Source: JACADW01 sp963747985
GTDB lineage: Bacteria > Acidobacteriota > UBA6911
DNA length: 64,000 nucleotides
Reading direction: 5' to 3'
Assembly (NCBI GenBank): GCA_963747985.1
Contig: CAVVHG010000001.1
Span: 682,001 to 746,000, forward strand
Part shown: piece by piece, positions 46,955-56,141 of the stretch
Position numbering within the stretch: position 1 is the stretch's first letter
Layout of the letters: each line of letters starts with the position of its first letter
Position numbers and translations under genes: made by a program
The notes under the pieces: model-generated
What the model saw: only the letters and a program-made list of their open reading frames with translations
The model's database searches: none
Told to the model about the DNA's origin: nothing

Positions 46955-47884
46955 ATGAAATACCCGAGACCGGCGTTCGCGATTCTCGCGGCTTTGCTGC
47001 TGGCGGGGGCCGCACACGCCGAAGACCAGATCGTCAGGGTGGGACTCATCCAGATGAACGCGCGTCCCTACGACAAAGAATACAACCTCGGGAGGGCCGA
47101 GGCGCTGATAAGGGCGGCCGCGTCGCGCGGAGCCAGGATCGTCTGTACTCCCGAGGTTGCAGTCCAGGGCTATCCGAGGGTCTCTCTTCCGGAGGGAAAG
47201 TCAGCAGGCGACCCGGAAGTAATCGCGGAAAGAGCCAGGATCCTGGCGGCGGCTGAGCCGATCCCGGGTCCGGCCGTGGCACGCTTCTCCCGTCTGGCCA
47301 GGGAACTCGGCCTGTGGATCATCTTCGGTATGGACGAGAACCGCAGCGGAAGGCTCTACAACGTGGCAGTCCTGATGAACCCGGAAGGCACAGTGGTCGG
47401 CACGTATGCCAAAGTTCATCTGCAGAACTGGATGCTTGCTTCAGGCGTCAACCACGGTGACGGGTTTCCTGTCTGGGAGGTGACGATCGACGGAGTCAAG
47501 ACGAAATTGGGCATCGAGATCTGCTATGACATCCAGCACCCCGAATCGACGCGGGAGCTCGCTCTCGGTGGTGCCGAAATCGTTTTCAACCCTTATTGCA
47601 CATCCGATTTTTCGCGACCGCTGCTCGTGCACCTCTACCAGACCCGTGCCCTGGAGAACTGCCTGTACATCGCGCGGGTCAACTTTGCTGCGCCACGCAA
47701 CAGCGGCACCAGTTCCATCATCCACTTCGACGGTTATACTCAGGACGAACTCGACCGCGCCGAAGGAATCCTGGTCGTGAGCCTGAACCTTTCGGAGCTC
47801 AGGAAGAGTCGGACAGATTGGGACCAAGTGTACGGATCCCGGTACCGGTATCCTCCCGCCTACAAGCGGCTGTCCTCCCCCTAG
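46955..47884 (+). CDS. Secreted carbon-nitrogen hydrolase (nitrilase superfamily)
   Basis: A 309-residue enzyme with a signal peptide (RPAFAILAALLLAGAAHAE), so unlike most of the family it is exported. The catalytic triad is complete: E67 (CTPEVAVQGYP), K153 (TYAKVHLQNW) and C190 (GIEICYDIQHPE). The superfamily hydrolyses amides and nitriles; the exact branch is not clear from the sequence, though the pattern is that of an aliphatic amidase or carbamoyl-amidohydrolase-type enzyme. ATG 46955 follows GCGAGGA and lies 34 bp after the SulP stop, so the two may be co-transcribed. The upstream open frame belongs to the frameshifted SulP gene, not to this enzyme. Confidence 0.85.
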   Translation: MKYPRPAFAILAALLLAGAAHAEDQIVRVGLIQMNARPYDKEYNLGRAEALIRAAASRGARIVCTPEVAVQGYPRVSLPEGKSAGDPEVIAERARILAAAEPIPGPAVARFSRLARELGLWIIFGMDENRSGRLYNVAVLMNPEGTVVGTYAKVHLQNWMLASGVNHGDGFPVWEVTIDGVKTKLGIEICYDIQHPESTRELALGGAEIVFNPYCTSDFSRPLLVHLYQTRALENCLYIARVNFAAPRNSGTSSIIHFDGYTQDELDRAEGILVVSLNLSELRKSRTDWDQVYGSRYRYPPAYKRLSSP

Positions 47885-47963
47885 CCTTCTTCTCAATTCT
47901 GAGTTGTGAGTTCTGAATTCCACAGACGCTGATGACCGATGGCTTATAGCACGCCGCCGGATC

Positions 47964-47969
47964 TATAAT
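47964..47969 (+). promoter_or_regulatory. TATAAT -10 box, likely leaderless transcript
   Basis: A consensus TATAAT ends seven bases before the ATG at 47977. There is no ribosome site between them, so transcription would begin at or next to the start codon. No good -35 was found. Confidence 0.5.
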
Positions 47970-47976
47970 CGCCCCC

Positions 47977-49065
47977 ATGTCGAGCCTGGAATACAAGCCG
48001 AATTGCTCTGAAGTCCTGGAACGCCTGCGCGCATTCTATGACCGCCGATCGTGTGATCGCATCCTGTCGACGATGCAAGTTCCCAGTCGGGCCATAGAGG
48101 AGTTTCAAGCCTCTCATCCTACCAGCCAGTGCGATTATCCCGATCCCGTGGAACGCGCGGAATTCTGGGATCGCTACCTGCAGGAGAGGTTGCTCCTGGA
48201 AGACGACTCGATGCCGAACGCGTACCTGAGCGAGTTCGACCAGGGACTTTACGGCGGACTCCTGGGGGGTGAGGTCCGTTTCATGGTTCACCCCGATAAC
48301 GGCTGGATCTCCTCCATGGTTCCTCCCCTGCTGCATGACTGGAACGGTTTCGAGGGGCTTCGATTCGACGAGGCCAGTCCGTGGTGGCAGCGCTACCTGA
48401 CGCAGCTCGAGATCTTCGCCGCGCGCAGTCGCGGGAAGTGGGGTGTGAGCCACTTCATTCTCATCGATGCGCTCAACTTCGTGTTTGAACTCGTCGGTGC
48501 CACGGCTACGTACCTCGCTGTCGAGGAGGAACCTGAAAGGGTCCGGCGCGCGATCGACCTGGCGTTTGATCTGAATGTGCGCGCTCAACGCGCCTTCTTT
48601 GATGCGGTCGGGCTTTTCGAGGGAGGGACGTTCAGCAACTTTGCGCAGTGGATGCCCGGCCGGATAGTCTCGGAGAGCGTTGACCCCTTTCACATGACCT
48701 CCGTCGCCTATTTCGAGAAATGGGGTCGGGAGCCGGCAGAGCGGATACTCGCCACCTTCGACGGTGGCGTGATCCACATCCACGGTAACGGCCGTCACCT
48801 CCTCTCCGCCGCGACTTCGATCAAAGGGCTGAAGGCGATCCTCCTGTTGGACGACACCGGTTTCCCGGCAGCCTTCGACGTAATCGCCGAGCTGAAGGGC
48901 CGCCTGTATGATATGCCGGCGGCCGTTAATGCCGACTACGAACCGTTTGTGGAGCGGCTGTTAAGCCACCAACTGCCGGGGGGAGTGCTGTATAAAGTGA
49001 AGGGAGTGCCCGACGTGGACACCGCGAACCGCTTGATGGAGCGTGTCCGCGCCTACCGGGTGTAA
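47977..49065 (+). CDS. Uroporphyrinogen decarboxylase (URO-D)-like superfamily protein
   Basis: A 362-residue cytosolic protein without signal peptide. The barrel-like pattern, the helix VEEEPERVRRAIDLAFDLN and the HIHGNGRHLL segment near the C-terminal third resemble URO-D-superfamily proteins that are not true HemE and often occur near sugar-degrading genes. The HemE residues for porphyrin binding are not evident. It is probably a single-gene or two-gene unit with the GH36-like gene 225 bp downstream, but a hairpin at 49075 separates them. The family call is by motif memory only; its substrate is unknown. Confidence 0.5.
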   Translation: MSSLEYKPNCSEVLERLRAFYDRRSCDRILSTMQVPSRAIEEFQASHPTSQCDYPDPVERAEFWDRYLQERLLLEDDSMPNAYLSEFDQGLYGGLLGGEVRFMVHPDNGWISSMVPPLLHDWNGFEGLRFDEASPWWQRYLTQLEIFAARSRGKWGVSHFILIDALNFVFELVGATATYLAVEEEPERVRRAIDLAFDLNVRAQRAFFDAVGLFEGGTFSNFAQWMPGRIVSESVDPFHMTSVAYFEKWGREPAERILATFDGGVIHIHGNGRHLLSAATSIKGLKAILLLDDTGFPAAFDVIAELKGRLYDMPAAVNADYEPFVERLLSHQLPGGVLYKVKGVPDVDTANRLMERVRAYRV

Positions 49066-49074
49066 TCGACTAAC

Positions 49075-49094
49075 CCTCGCTCGGCGGAGCGAGG
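49075..49094 (+). terminator. Hairpin after the URO-D-like gene
   Basis: CCTCGCTC-GGCG-GAGCGAGG, a perfect 8-base stem nine bases after the stop codon. It has no T-run, so termination is only suggested. The rest of 49095-49279 holds AT/GC-patterned sequence with no coding frame. Confidence 0.5.
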
Positions 49095-49289
49095 CTAATC
49101 GAAGCAACACTCGTGGTCGGAATCGGGTTCGCTATCGGCAACGGTATCGACCGGGAGTCAGCCTCAATGAGGAAGGCCGTCGGTGGATCATGATTTCGAA
49201 TCGCGATATCGATTGCGACCCCGATTCGGATCCCGAAGCCGAGGATTATTCGCGCGGACCGGGCAATGAATATTTCGATGGAGGCAGGC

Positions 49290-51656
49290 ATGCTCAGACT
49301 CAACCTGATTGTGATCGCTGTGTTCACGTGTCTGACGACCGGATCGGCCGGAGCGGCGGACGTGGTTTCTGCCACAAGTGACGGGTGGACGGTTTCAGCT
49401 GACCTCGCGCAGACCCTGATCGTCGTCTCACACGACAGATTAGGCTCGGTGATTAAGGACGCCCGGCTCAATCTGCGAACCGATCACGGCCTGGTGCAGC
49501 TGAAGGACTGGACTATCGAAAAGAAAAGCCCGCGTCAGTTGTCAGTCAGAACCGGCCAGCCGGGATCCGCGTGGCTGTTTGAAATGGAATCGAACGTGTT
49601 GCGAATTTCAAGCACATCCGCGGACGCCGTCCTGACTGCTGACGTTCCCGCGTCCACCGAACGCGTGCCGGCCCGTCTGATGGACCCCGGCGGGGTCCCG
49701 GTCGACTGGGTAGGTACGAACGAAGTTGCGGGCAGCTATGGCGGAAGCGAGACGCACAACCGGTCTTTTCTGCCTGCCAGGAACCCCGAGTGCATGTACT
49801 TCGCCCTCGGGCAGGTTGGGGGCACACTCTTTCACAGCCTGTTCGATCGCAAGACGGACACAGCGATCCTCTTTTCAGAGACGACGATCCTGCGGCGCGA
49901 CAGCCAGGCTCCTGATCTTCTACGCGCCGACATCCCGGTGCCCGGGAACACGCTGATTCGCATCACGCCGGACTACTACACGAAAACGCTGGGCCTTCCG
50001 TCCTACGTCCGATTTGACGACTCCTATTTCAGCAGCGCGCCCGCTGTCTGGTGCAGCTGGACCAGCTACTACAGCGAGGTGCGCGAGCAGGATATCGTCC
50101 AGAACGCAGATTGGATTGCCGAGAATCTCAGACCGTATGGCTTCGAGTACATCCAACTGGACGATGGCTACGACCGGGGGAAAGCCGGCGAGCATTACTG
50201 GATCGAAAACTGGGATCGCGCCAAATTCCCGCACGGCCCCCAGTGGCTCACGGGCCACATCAAATCAAAAGGACTGCGTCCGGGGCTCTGGCTCGTTCCC
50301 AACGCATATGCCGGCGCCGTAAAACAGCATCCTGACTGGTATGTGCGGGACAAGGATGGAAAGCTCATACTCGATTACCACACGCCGACTCTCGATTCGA
50401 CCAACCCGCAGGTTCAGGACTTCCTCAAGAAGTTGTTCACTACCCTGGGCGAGTGGGGCTTCGAATACTACAAGTTCGACGGCGAACACGCATTCCCCAA
50501 GTATGTGCCGGCCGTGGACAAAGGCAGGCTGTACGACAAGTCCGTGGACCCGATTGTCGCCTATCACAACAGGCTCAAGCTGATCCGGGAGACTGTCGGT
50601 CCGAAGACTTTTATCGAAGGGTGCCCTGCCGGAACACCTCTCAATGGGGTCGGCTACTTCAACTCTGTCTTTGCCGGACACGACGTCTACAACAGCTGGC
50701 AGGGGATGTACGCCCTGTTCAGCTCAATCAACGCCAATGCATTCCTCAACCACATGGTCGTTTACCTGATGCCCGGCGAGGGAATCGAAGTCGGACCGAC
50801 GATGACAGTCGCGGAGGCGGAAAAACGACGGCCTCGCAGCGTCATCGAGACGGCGCGTACACGCGAGGACCCTTTGGTCGGTTTCGGCACCACTTTGCCT
50901 GAAGCCCGCACACTTGTCACCTATCTCGCTCTGACCGGTGTTGTTTACCCTGTTGCCAGTATTCTCCCGGAACTGCCGCAGGAACGAGTCAGGCTCCTGA
51001 AAATGACGCTGCCCCCGATGCCCATCCTGCCTATCGACCTGTTCAGTCGCGGAACGGACATGCAGTGGAACAGGTTCAAGAGCACACAGCCCGATTACTA
51101 CATCCACAATTACCCGGAAATCCTGGACCTGAAGGTGAATGCGAAGTCAGGCACCTACGATGTCGTGGGATTCACAAACTGGCGCAGCGCGACGGAAGTG
51201 CGGGATGTCTCGCTTGTGAACAAACTGGGACTGAACGCCGGTTCTCCCTATGTTGCGTTTGATTTCTGGGGCCAGAAACTCCTCGGCATCTATAGAGACC
51301 GGATGCAGATCGAGATCGAGCCGCATGATACCCGTGTGGTATTGATCCATCCGCTGGAGAACAGGCCACAGCTGATCGGAGATTCCCGGCACGTTTCGGG
51401 CGCCTATTCGATCCTCGATCTGGGATGGGATGCCGCGGGCAGGAGACTCCACGGCTCTTCGCGAACCGTTCCAGGGGAGAACTACGCAATCTGCATCTTC
51501 CTTCCGGAAGGATGGACCGCCTTTCGGGCCCAGGCCAAGGCAGACGGGGCCGGCGCCGTCTCTGTCAGCCTTGAACAATCCGGCGATTCTCTGAAGGCTG
51601 CTTTCAACGGAAAGCAGGAGACGTTGCACTGGGAAATCGAATTCACCAGCAAGTGA
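49290..51656 (+). CDS. Secreted GH36-like alpha-galactosidase family protein (copy B)
   Basis: A 788-residue protein. ATG 49290 is chosen over 49266 and 49278 because GGAGG lies five bases upstream and the signal peptide (LNLIVIAVFTCLTTGSAGA) starts there. The order matches copy A: beta-sandwich (SHDRLGSVIKDARLNLR, compare SHTRLGPVLTGIRLQIR in copy A), barrel with DWIAENLRPYGFEYIQLDDGYD, GLRPGLWLVPNAY and the nucleophile motif FEYYKFDGE, then LPILPIDLFSRGTD and a C-terminal sandwich. A GH36/GH27-like retaining alpha-galactosidase activity is the default. The insert around VYLMPGEGIEVGP differs between copies and may reflect another substrate. Confidence 0.8.
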   Translation: MLRLNLIVIAVFTCLTTGSAGAADVVSATSDGWTVSADLAQTLIVVSHDRLGSVIKDARLNLRTDHGLVQLKDWTIEKKSPRQLSVRTGQPGSAWLFEMESNVLRISSTSADAVLTADVPASTERVPARLMDPGGVPVDWVGTNEVAGSYGGSETHNRSFLPARNPECMYFALGQVGGTLFHSLFDRKTDTAILFSETTILRRDSQAPDLLRADIPVPGNTLIRITPDYYTKTLGLPSYVRFDDSYFSSAPAVWCSWTSYYSEVREQDIVQNADWIAENLRPYGFEYIQLDDGYDRGKAGEHYWIENWDRAKFPHGPQWLTGHIKSKGLRPGLWLVPNAYAGAVKQHPDWYVRDKDGKLILDYHTPTLDSTNPQVQDFLKKLFTTLGEWGFEYYKFDGEHAFPKYVPAVDKGRLYDKSVDPIVAYHNRLKLIRETVGPKTFIEGCPAGTPLNGVGYFNSVFAGHDVYNSWQGMYALFSSINANAFLNHMVVYLMPGEGIEVGPTMTVAEAEKRRPRSVIETARTREDPLVGFGTTLPEARTLVTYLALTGVVYPVASILPELPQERVRLLKMTLPPMPILPIDLFSRGTDMQWNRFKSTQPDYYIHNYPEILDLKVNAKSGTYDVVGFTNWRSATEVRDVSLVNKLGLNAGSPYVAFDFWGQKLLGIYRDRMQIEIEPHDTRVVLIHPLENRPQLIGDSRHVSGAYSILDLGWDAAGRRLHGSSRTVPGENYAICIFLPEGWTAFRAQAKADGAGAVSVSLEQSGDSLKAAFNGKQETLHWEIEFTSK

Positions 51657-51699
51657 TCGGGCCCGGCCGCAAGCCGGCATGGGTCCTTTTGAAGTCGAA

Positions 51700-53487
51700 T
51701 TACTCTCCCCGGTTCGACCACTGATTCAGTGCGAAATCCGCGGCGGCAGTCAGGGACTCGTCGTCGTTGTCACCCAGATCCTTCAAATGGCGCCGGATGC
51801 GGCGCGACGATGATCTGAGGAAGAACTCGGCTGTCGTGCGCCGGGCACCAAAATCCGGATGCCGGCTTTCCCGCTGCTGCAGCTCCGTATCCAACCGGCT
51901 GATCACACAGGCGGAGGCGTATGCTTCCATCGCTGCGCCGGCGATGCGCTCCTGGACGTACTGACGATCGAGGATCGCTTCGCGGTTCCGTACGAGAGCT
52001 GCGGCCACAGCTCTGTAGAGGCGCCGGATGCACGCTCCCAATGTGCGGGCGGCAGGGAACAGCGACGCGTCGTGGACCGGCACCTCGGGCCTGCATACGG
52101 CCGGTCCAAGGCGGTTCCAGCCGACCCGCCAAAGCGTCCCCGGCAGGCTCGCCGGACGATTCAGCGCATTCCTCAGGTCGCGGAGTTCTTCTCCCGGGCC
52201 CTTCATCCCGACCAGGGCGATGAAGGACCTCAGGACGTCGTTCGCGCCCTCGCCCACAAGGTTTATCCGGGCATCGCGCAGCATACGCTCCAGGGGCAGG
52301 TCGGTGAAGAAGGCGGCACCGCCGTGAATCTGGACCGTGTCATCCACGATGTGCCAGAGGGCCTCGCTGGCAAAGACCTTGAGCATGGCGGTTTCCAGCA
52401 TGTAGTCCTCGAGGCCACGGTCGATGAGGGACGCCGTAACGGTCGTCATGGCTTCCATGGCATATGCGTACGCCGACATGCGCGCGATCTTGGCCTTGAC
52501 CATCTCGAACTCGCCCAGGCTTCTGCCGAATTGCCGTCTATTGCCGGCGTGTCTCAATGCCATCTCGAGGCAGTTCCTGGCAGCTCCCGTGCAACAGGCG
52601 CCGAATGTAGTCCGGCCGAAATCGAGTACGGTCAGCGCCACCTTAAGGCCCTTTCCCTCCTCGCCCAGTATGTTCCCGGCCGGTACGGCCATGTCCCGGA
52701 ACGCCAGCCGTGATGTAACCGTGCCGCGGATGCTGAATTTCTCCATTCGGGCTTCAACGACGTGAAAACCGGGCATGTCGGGAGTGACCAGAAAAGCGGT
52801 GATCGCCGTCTCCTTGCTGCCGGGTACCGGCGTGCGTGCCATTACTGTCAACACCCGGGCTATCGCGCCGTTGGTGATGTACCGCTTCTCTCCGTTGAGG
52901 ATGTAGTGGGATCCGTCCGCGCTCGGAACGGCGAGGGTCTGCACGTTGGCGGCATCGGAGCCGGCTTCCGGCTCAGTCAGGGCGAAGGCTGCAAGTTCCT
53001 CCCCGGATGCGAGCGGCGGAAGCCAGCGGCGTTTCTGTTCCCCGGTTCCGAAGAGGAGCAGCGCCCTCACCCCTATCGAGTGGTGTGCATTGACGAACAC
53101 CGATGTCGACGCACAGCGGCTCCCGATCAGTTCCATGACCCGGCAATAGGCGGCGAGAGAGAATCCGCGACCTCCGTATGTTTCCGGGACCGTCATGCCG
53201 AGGACGCCGAGGCTTCCCAGCTCCCTGATGGCGTCCTGAGGGATATCGGCCTCACGGTCGATCCGGACTGGATCGAGTTCGGTGTCGACGAAGCGTCGCA
53301 CCGCCGCCAGCGCTTCGGCGACGCGCGGCAGTTCGTCGGGTGACAGGCGGGGGTAAGGCATAACCCAGGAAGAATTGAACTGGCCGAAGAAAAGGGCCTT
53401 GGCGAAGCCGAGGCGTTGAGGGCCGGAGAAGAACAGTTGCTCGGCCTGCTTTATCTGCTGCTCCCGCCTGGCATCCGTGGGCTCCAT
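51700..53487 (-). CDS. Acyl-CoA dehydrogenase, long VLCAD-like form
   Basis: A 595-residue flavoprotein, longer than the 380-400-residue short-chain enzymes because of a C-terminal extension like that of VLCAD/ACAD9. Visible are GMTVPETYGGRG, the FAD-binding FALTEPEAGSDA, YITNGAIARVLTVMA, CLEMALRHAGNRRQFGRSL and the base-containing LVGEGANDVLRSFIAL (the Glu after LVG is the expected catalytic base). ATG 53487 follows AGGGG and lies 4 bp after the hydratase stop; the upstream open frame is the hydratase gene read out of phase. It oxidises an acyl-CoA to the enoyl-CoA, donating electrons to ETF. It is the last gene of the minus-strand cluster. Confidence 0.9.
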   Translation of the reverse strand: MEPTDARREQQIKQAEQLFFSGPQRLGFAKALFFGQFNSSWVMPYPRLSPDELPRVAEALAAVRRFVDTELDPVRIDREADIPQDAIRELGSLGVLGMTVPETYGGRGFSLAAYCRVMELIGSRCASTSVFVNAHHSIGVRALLLFGTGEQKRRWLPPLASGEELAAFALTEPEAGSDAANVQTLAVPSADGSHYILNGEKRYITNGAIARVLTVMARTPVPGSKETAITAFLVTPDMPGFHVVEARMEKFSIRGTVTSRLAFRDMAVPAGNILGEEGKGLKVALTVLDFGRTTFGACCTGAARNCLEMALRHAGNRRQFGRSLGEFEMVKAKIARMSAYAYAMEAMTTVTASLIDRGLEDYMLETAMLKVFASEALWHIVDDTVQIHGGAAFFTDLPLERMLRDARINLVGEGANDVLRSFIALVGMKGPGEELRDLRNALNRPASLPGTLWRVGWNRLGPAVCRPEVPVHDASLFPAARTLGACIRRLYRAVAAALVRNREAILDRQYVQERIAGAAMEAYASACVISRLDTELQQRESRHPDFGARRTTAEFFLRSSSRRIRRHLKDLGDNDDESLTAAADFALNQWSNRGE

Positions 53488-53491
53488 GCCG

Positions 53492-54283
53492 TCATCCCCT
53501 CTTCTGTACCCATTGCGGTGAGCGCTTCTCGAGAAATGCAGCCAGCCCTTCCCGGGCCTCCGCACTCGAGCGCGCTGTGAGGTGGTATTCGCGCGCCCGC
53601 ACCAGGCTCTCATCAAGGTTGTTGATGCCGGCCAGTTCCTGCAGGGCCCGCTTGGTGCGCACGACAGCCCCCGGCGCGCCCTGCAGTATCTTTTCCGCCA
53701 TCGCGAGGGCGTGCTCCAGGCACTCGGCGCGGGGAACGACCCGATTGACGAATCCGATGGCAAGGGCCTGAGACGCATCGATCAGCTCTCCGAGCAGGAC
53801 CAGTTCGCGTGCTCTCCTGTCGCCAACCTGCCTGATCAGAAACGTCGTGACCAGGGCCGGTACAAGCCCCCGATGCACTTCGGGGTAGCCGATCCTGGCG
53901 TCGTTCGCGGCGACGACGAGGTCGCAAACGGAAGCCAGGCCGGCACCGCCGGCCGCGGCGGTCCCGTGCACGCAGGCGATGCTTACCAGGGTCGAGCCGC
54001 GGATCGCCCGAAGCATACGTTCGACTCCCTGCGCCAGGCGCTCAGCGCTTTCCGGGGCTGCGGCCTCACGCAAGTCCAGCCCGGAACAAAAAGCCGGCCC
54101 TTCTCCCCTGATGATCACGACCCGCTGCAGAAGGTCGGCCTCTACTTCCGCAATTGCACGGCAAAGTGCGTCGATGAGCAGGCTGTTGAGCGCGTTGCGC
54201 TTCCCGGGTCGGTTCAGCGAGAGCACGGTAGTTCCGCGCCCTACTTTTTCAACCAGGAGCAGCGCGTCGGATCGATCAGGCAT
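53492..54283 (-). CDS. Enoyl-CoA hydratase/isomerase, methylglutaconyl-CoA hydratase-like
   Basis: A 263-residue crotonase-fold enzyme of full length. It shows LNRPGKRNALNSLLIDAL, the oxyanion-hole segments GPAFCSGLDLRE and VHGTAAAGGAGLASVCDLVVA, and YPEVHRGLVPALVTTFLI with the second acidic region. In leucine (Liu) and acyclic terpene (Atu) pathways a hydratase of this type acts after the carboxylase. The start overlaps the small AtuA-like gene by eight bases, and the dehydrogenase starts 4 bp downstream, so the genes are one operon. Confidence 0.87.
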   Translation of the reverse strand: MPDRSDALLLVEKVGRGTTVLSLNRPGKRNALNSLLIDALCRAIAEVEADLLQRVVIIRGEGPAFCSGLDLREAAAPESAERLAQGVERMLRAIRGSTLVSIACVHGTAAAGGAGLASVCDLVVAANDARIGYPEVHRGLVPALVTTFLIRQVGDRRARELVLLGELIDASQALAIGFVNRVVPRAECLEHALAMAEKILQGAPGAVVRTKRALQELAGINNLDESLVRAREYHLTARSSAEAREGLAAFLEKRSPQWVQKRG

Positions 54284-54656
54284 CCTGTCCTCCTCTCTCG
54301 TCTGATGCCGCGGCGTGGCGCAGCGCGAAGTCCTCCGGCACCCGGAGCTCGATTTCCAGCAGGGCCTGCCCGAGTGCCTTGCCCTGTGCGTCTATGCGCA
54401 GCGACCTGCTGCCGCCGCCGGCCAGCACGCCCTCCAGGACGAAGTTGAGCGCCCCGAGATTGGGCAGCTCGAAGCGGGACACTCTGGGCGCGCCCATCGG
54501 TCGGAAGAATTCCGCGACGCGTTCGGCCGTCAGGCTTTCGGCCAGCACGGCGTAGCACTCCGGGGTGTGCGCGATGACGCCGATATTGGCGCTCGAGCCC
54601 TTGTCTCCGCTGCGGGCGTAACCGATCTCGCCCAGGCGGATTGTCTTCTGTTTCAC
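54276..54656 (-). CDS. Small AtuA-related protein (C-terminal AtuA domain as a separate gene)
   Basis: A 126-residue protein with the conserved IGYARSGDKGSSANIGVIAH motif given here as YARSGDKGSSANIGVIA, then FELPNLGALNFVLEGVLAGGGSRSL. This is the domain that forms the C-terminal part of the long AtuA proteins of Pseudomonas-type terpene utilisation clusters; here it is encoded separately, 18 bp after AtuA. Its function is not established. The close spacing and overlap with the hydratase show it belongs to the same transcript. Confidence 0.75.
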   Translation of the reverse strand: MKQKTIRLGEIGYARSGDKGSSANIGVIAHTPECYAVLAESLTAERVAEFFRPMGAPRVSRFELPNLGALNFVLEGVLAGGGSRSLRIDAQGKALGQALLEIELRVPEDFALRHAAASDERGGQDA

Positions 54657-54674
54657 CGCACCCTCCCTGTTCGA

Positions 54675-56051
54675 TCAAACCTCCAGGATTTCAGTACGGG
54701 GGACGACCGAGTGACGGTCTATGAGGCAGGGCCAGTACCCGACCACTTCATGAATGCGGGGGCGACCCTCGGCGTAACCGGTGATGCCCTGCGGACCGCA
54801 GGTGATGAGCGGCATCAGTTCCCGTGTGAAGCGGTCCACGACCTCGCGCCTCTGATCACCGACGCTGAGACGAAGAACAGTCTCGAGGCCGGAGCCGCTC
54901 CTGCCTCCTGCGAGGACGCCCGGGACGGCTTCCCCCGTTCCCAGGCATTCCGCATGCCACTGCTCGGGCTCGCAGCCGTCCTGGCGCAACCGCTGCTTTA
55001 CCACGTGCGCGCAGCGCCTAGCCTTGGACACCGCGTCCCGGCCAAATACAGTCAGAGTCCCGGACGCGCGGTACCCGGCACGATATGTCGCGCTCACTTT
55101 GTAGGCGCCTGTTGGCGGCCTGCCCCGGGCGCCCGAGATGCGGACCCGCTCCGGTCCGGTCTCGGCGGCGGTAAGCGTCAGGAAGGAGACCACGACATCG
55201 GGGCTGATGTAGTTGTCGGGATCGCCGATTTCATAGAGCAGCTGTTCCTTGACCGTGCGCAACTCAACACGGCCGCCCGTGTTCGCCGGTTTCGTTATCA
55301 CGCAGCTACCGTCGGCCTCGACTTCCGCCACGGGGTATCCGAGGTTCGCCGGATCCGGCATCTCGAGCCAGTGAGTGGAGATTCCGCCGGTGACCTGCGT
55401 CCCGCACTCTATGAGGTGGCCGGCGACGGTGGCTCCCGCAATGCGATCGAAGTCACTCCACGACCAGTCGAAGTGGTGCATGCACGGTCCCACCGTCAGG
55501 CTCGGGTCGGCGACGCGCCCCGTGATGACGATGTCGGCGCCTTGCTGCAATGCTTGCAGGATCGCCTCGGCTCCCAGGTAAGCGTTTGCCGTGACCAGTG
55601 AATCCCTGATGGTATTCACCGGTTGGCCGGTCTCCAGGTTTACGAAACCGTCCGTGGAGCCTCTACTGTCCCTGATTTGCTCCAGAACGTCATCGCCGCT
55701 GACGATTCCGATGCGCATGCCCCGGCAGCCCGCCTGCCGCAAGACGCCCCGGCACGTTTCGGCGCAGCCACGCGGGTTGAGTCCCCCGGCATTCGTCACT
55801 ATGCGCAGGCGAGGGCCTCTCCGGCGGCAAAGGAAGGGCGAGAGCGTCCTGACGACCTCGACGAAATCGCCGGCGTATCCCGCATCAGGGTTGCGCTCCC
55901 GCTGCCGCGCAAGGATCGACATCGACACCTCGGCGAGGTAGTCAAGCGTGATGTAGTCGAGGTCCGGTTCTAGCTTTGCCAGCTCGGCCGCGGCGCCGAT
56001 GCGGTCGCCCCAGAATGCGCCTGCGTTTCCGATGCGTAAGACTCCGGTCAT
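54675..56051 (-). CDS. Acyclic terpene utilisation AtuA-like protein (DUF1446 domain)
   Basis: A 458-residue protein. ATG 56051 is chosen over 56129 because the conserved start RIGNAGAFWGDRIGAA follows it and GAGGGC is just upstream. Further family blocks are LDYITLDYLAEVSMSILA, TNAGGLNPRGCAETC, DIVITGRVADPSLTVGP and HWSWSDFDRIAGATVAGHLIECG. AtuA is required for citronellol/geraniol catabolism in Pseudomonas, but its reaction is unknown. The usual C-terminal domain is missing and is encoded by the next gene. It stands between the carboxyltransferase and hydratase genes, an order that supports a carboxylation-dependent acyl-CoA pathway. Confidence 0.85.
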   Translation of the reverse strand: MTGVLRIGNAGAFWGDRIGAAAELAKLEPDLDYITLDYLAEVSMSILARQRERNPDAGYAGDFVEVVRTLSPFLCRRRGPRLRIVTNAGGLNPRGCAETCRGVLRQAGCRGMRIGIVSGDDVLEQIRDSRGSTDGFVNLETGQPVNTIRDSLVTANAYLGAEAILQALQQGADIVITGRVADPSLTVGPCMHHFDWSWSDFDRIAGATVAGHLIECGTQVTGGISTHWLEMPDPANLGYPVAEVEADGSCVITKPANTGGRVELRTVKEQLLYEIGDPDNYISPDVVVSFLTLTAAETGPERVRISGARGRPPTGAYKVSATYRAGYRASGTLTVFGRDAVSKARRCAHVVKQRLRQDGCEPEQWHAECLGTGEAVPGVLAGGRSGSGLETVLRLSVGDQRREVVDRFTRELMPLITCGPQGITGYAEGRPRIHEVVGYWPCLIDRHSVVPRTEILEV

Positions 56052-56141
56052 GGCTGCCCTCGCGCGGCGGGTTCGGAAAAGGCACCGTGGAACGGCCGTC
56101 CGTTCCGGCATGCTGTCTCCCGCCGACAACCAAGCAATCCG

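Noticed and set aside
45137..47884. A 915-residue SulP-nitrilase fusion protein
   Set aside because: The STAS continuation is in another frame up to 46920, the nitrilase has its own ribosome site and signal peptide, and the join is a homopolymer shift.
51700..53778. A 692-residue acyl-CoA dehydrogenase with an N-terminal extension
   Set aside because: The extra N-terminus is the hydratase gene in another frame; the dehydrogenase has its own start at 53487.
54315..55601. A 428-residue plus-strand open frame
   Set aside because: Antisense to AtuA; low-complexity composition and no domain.
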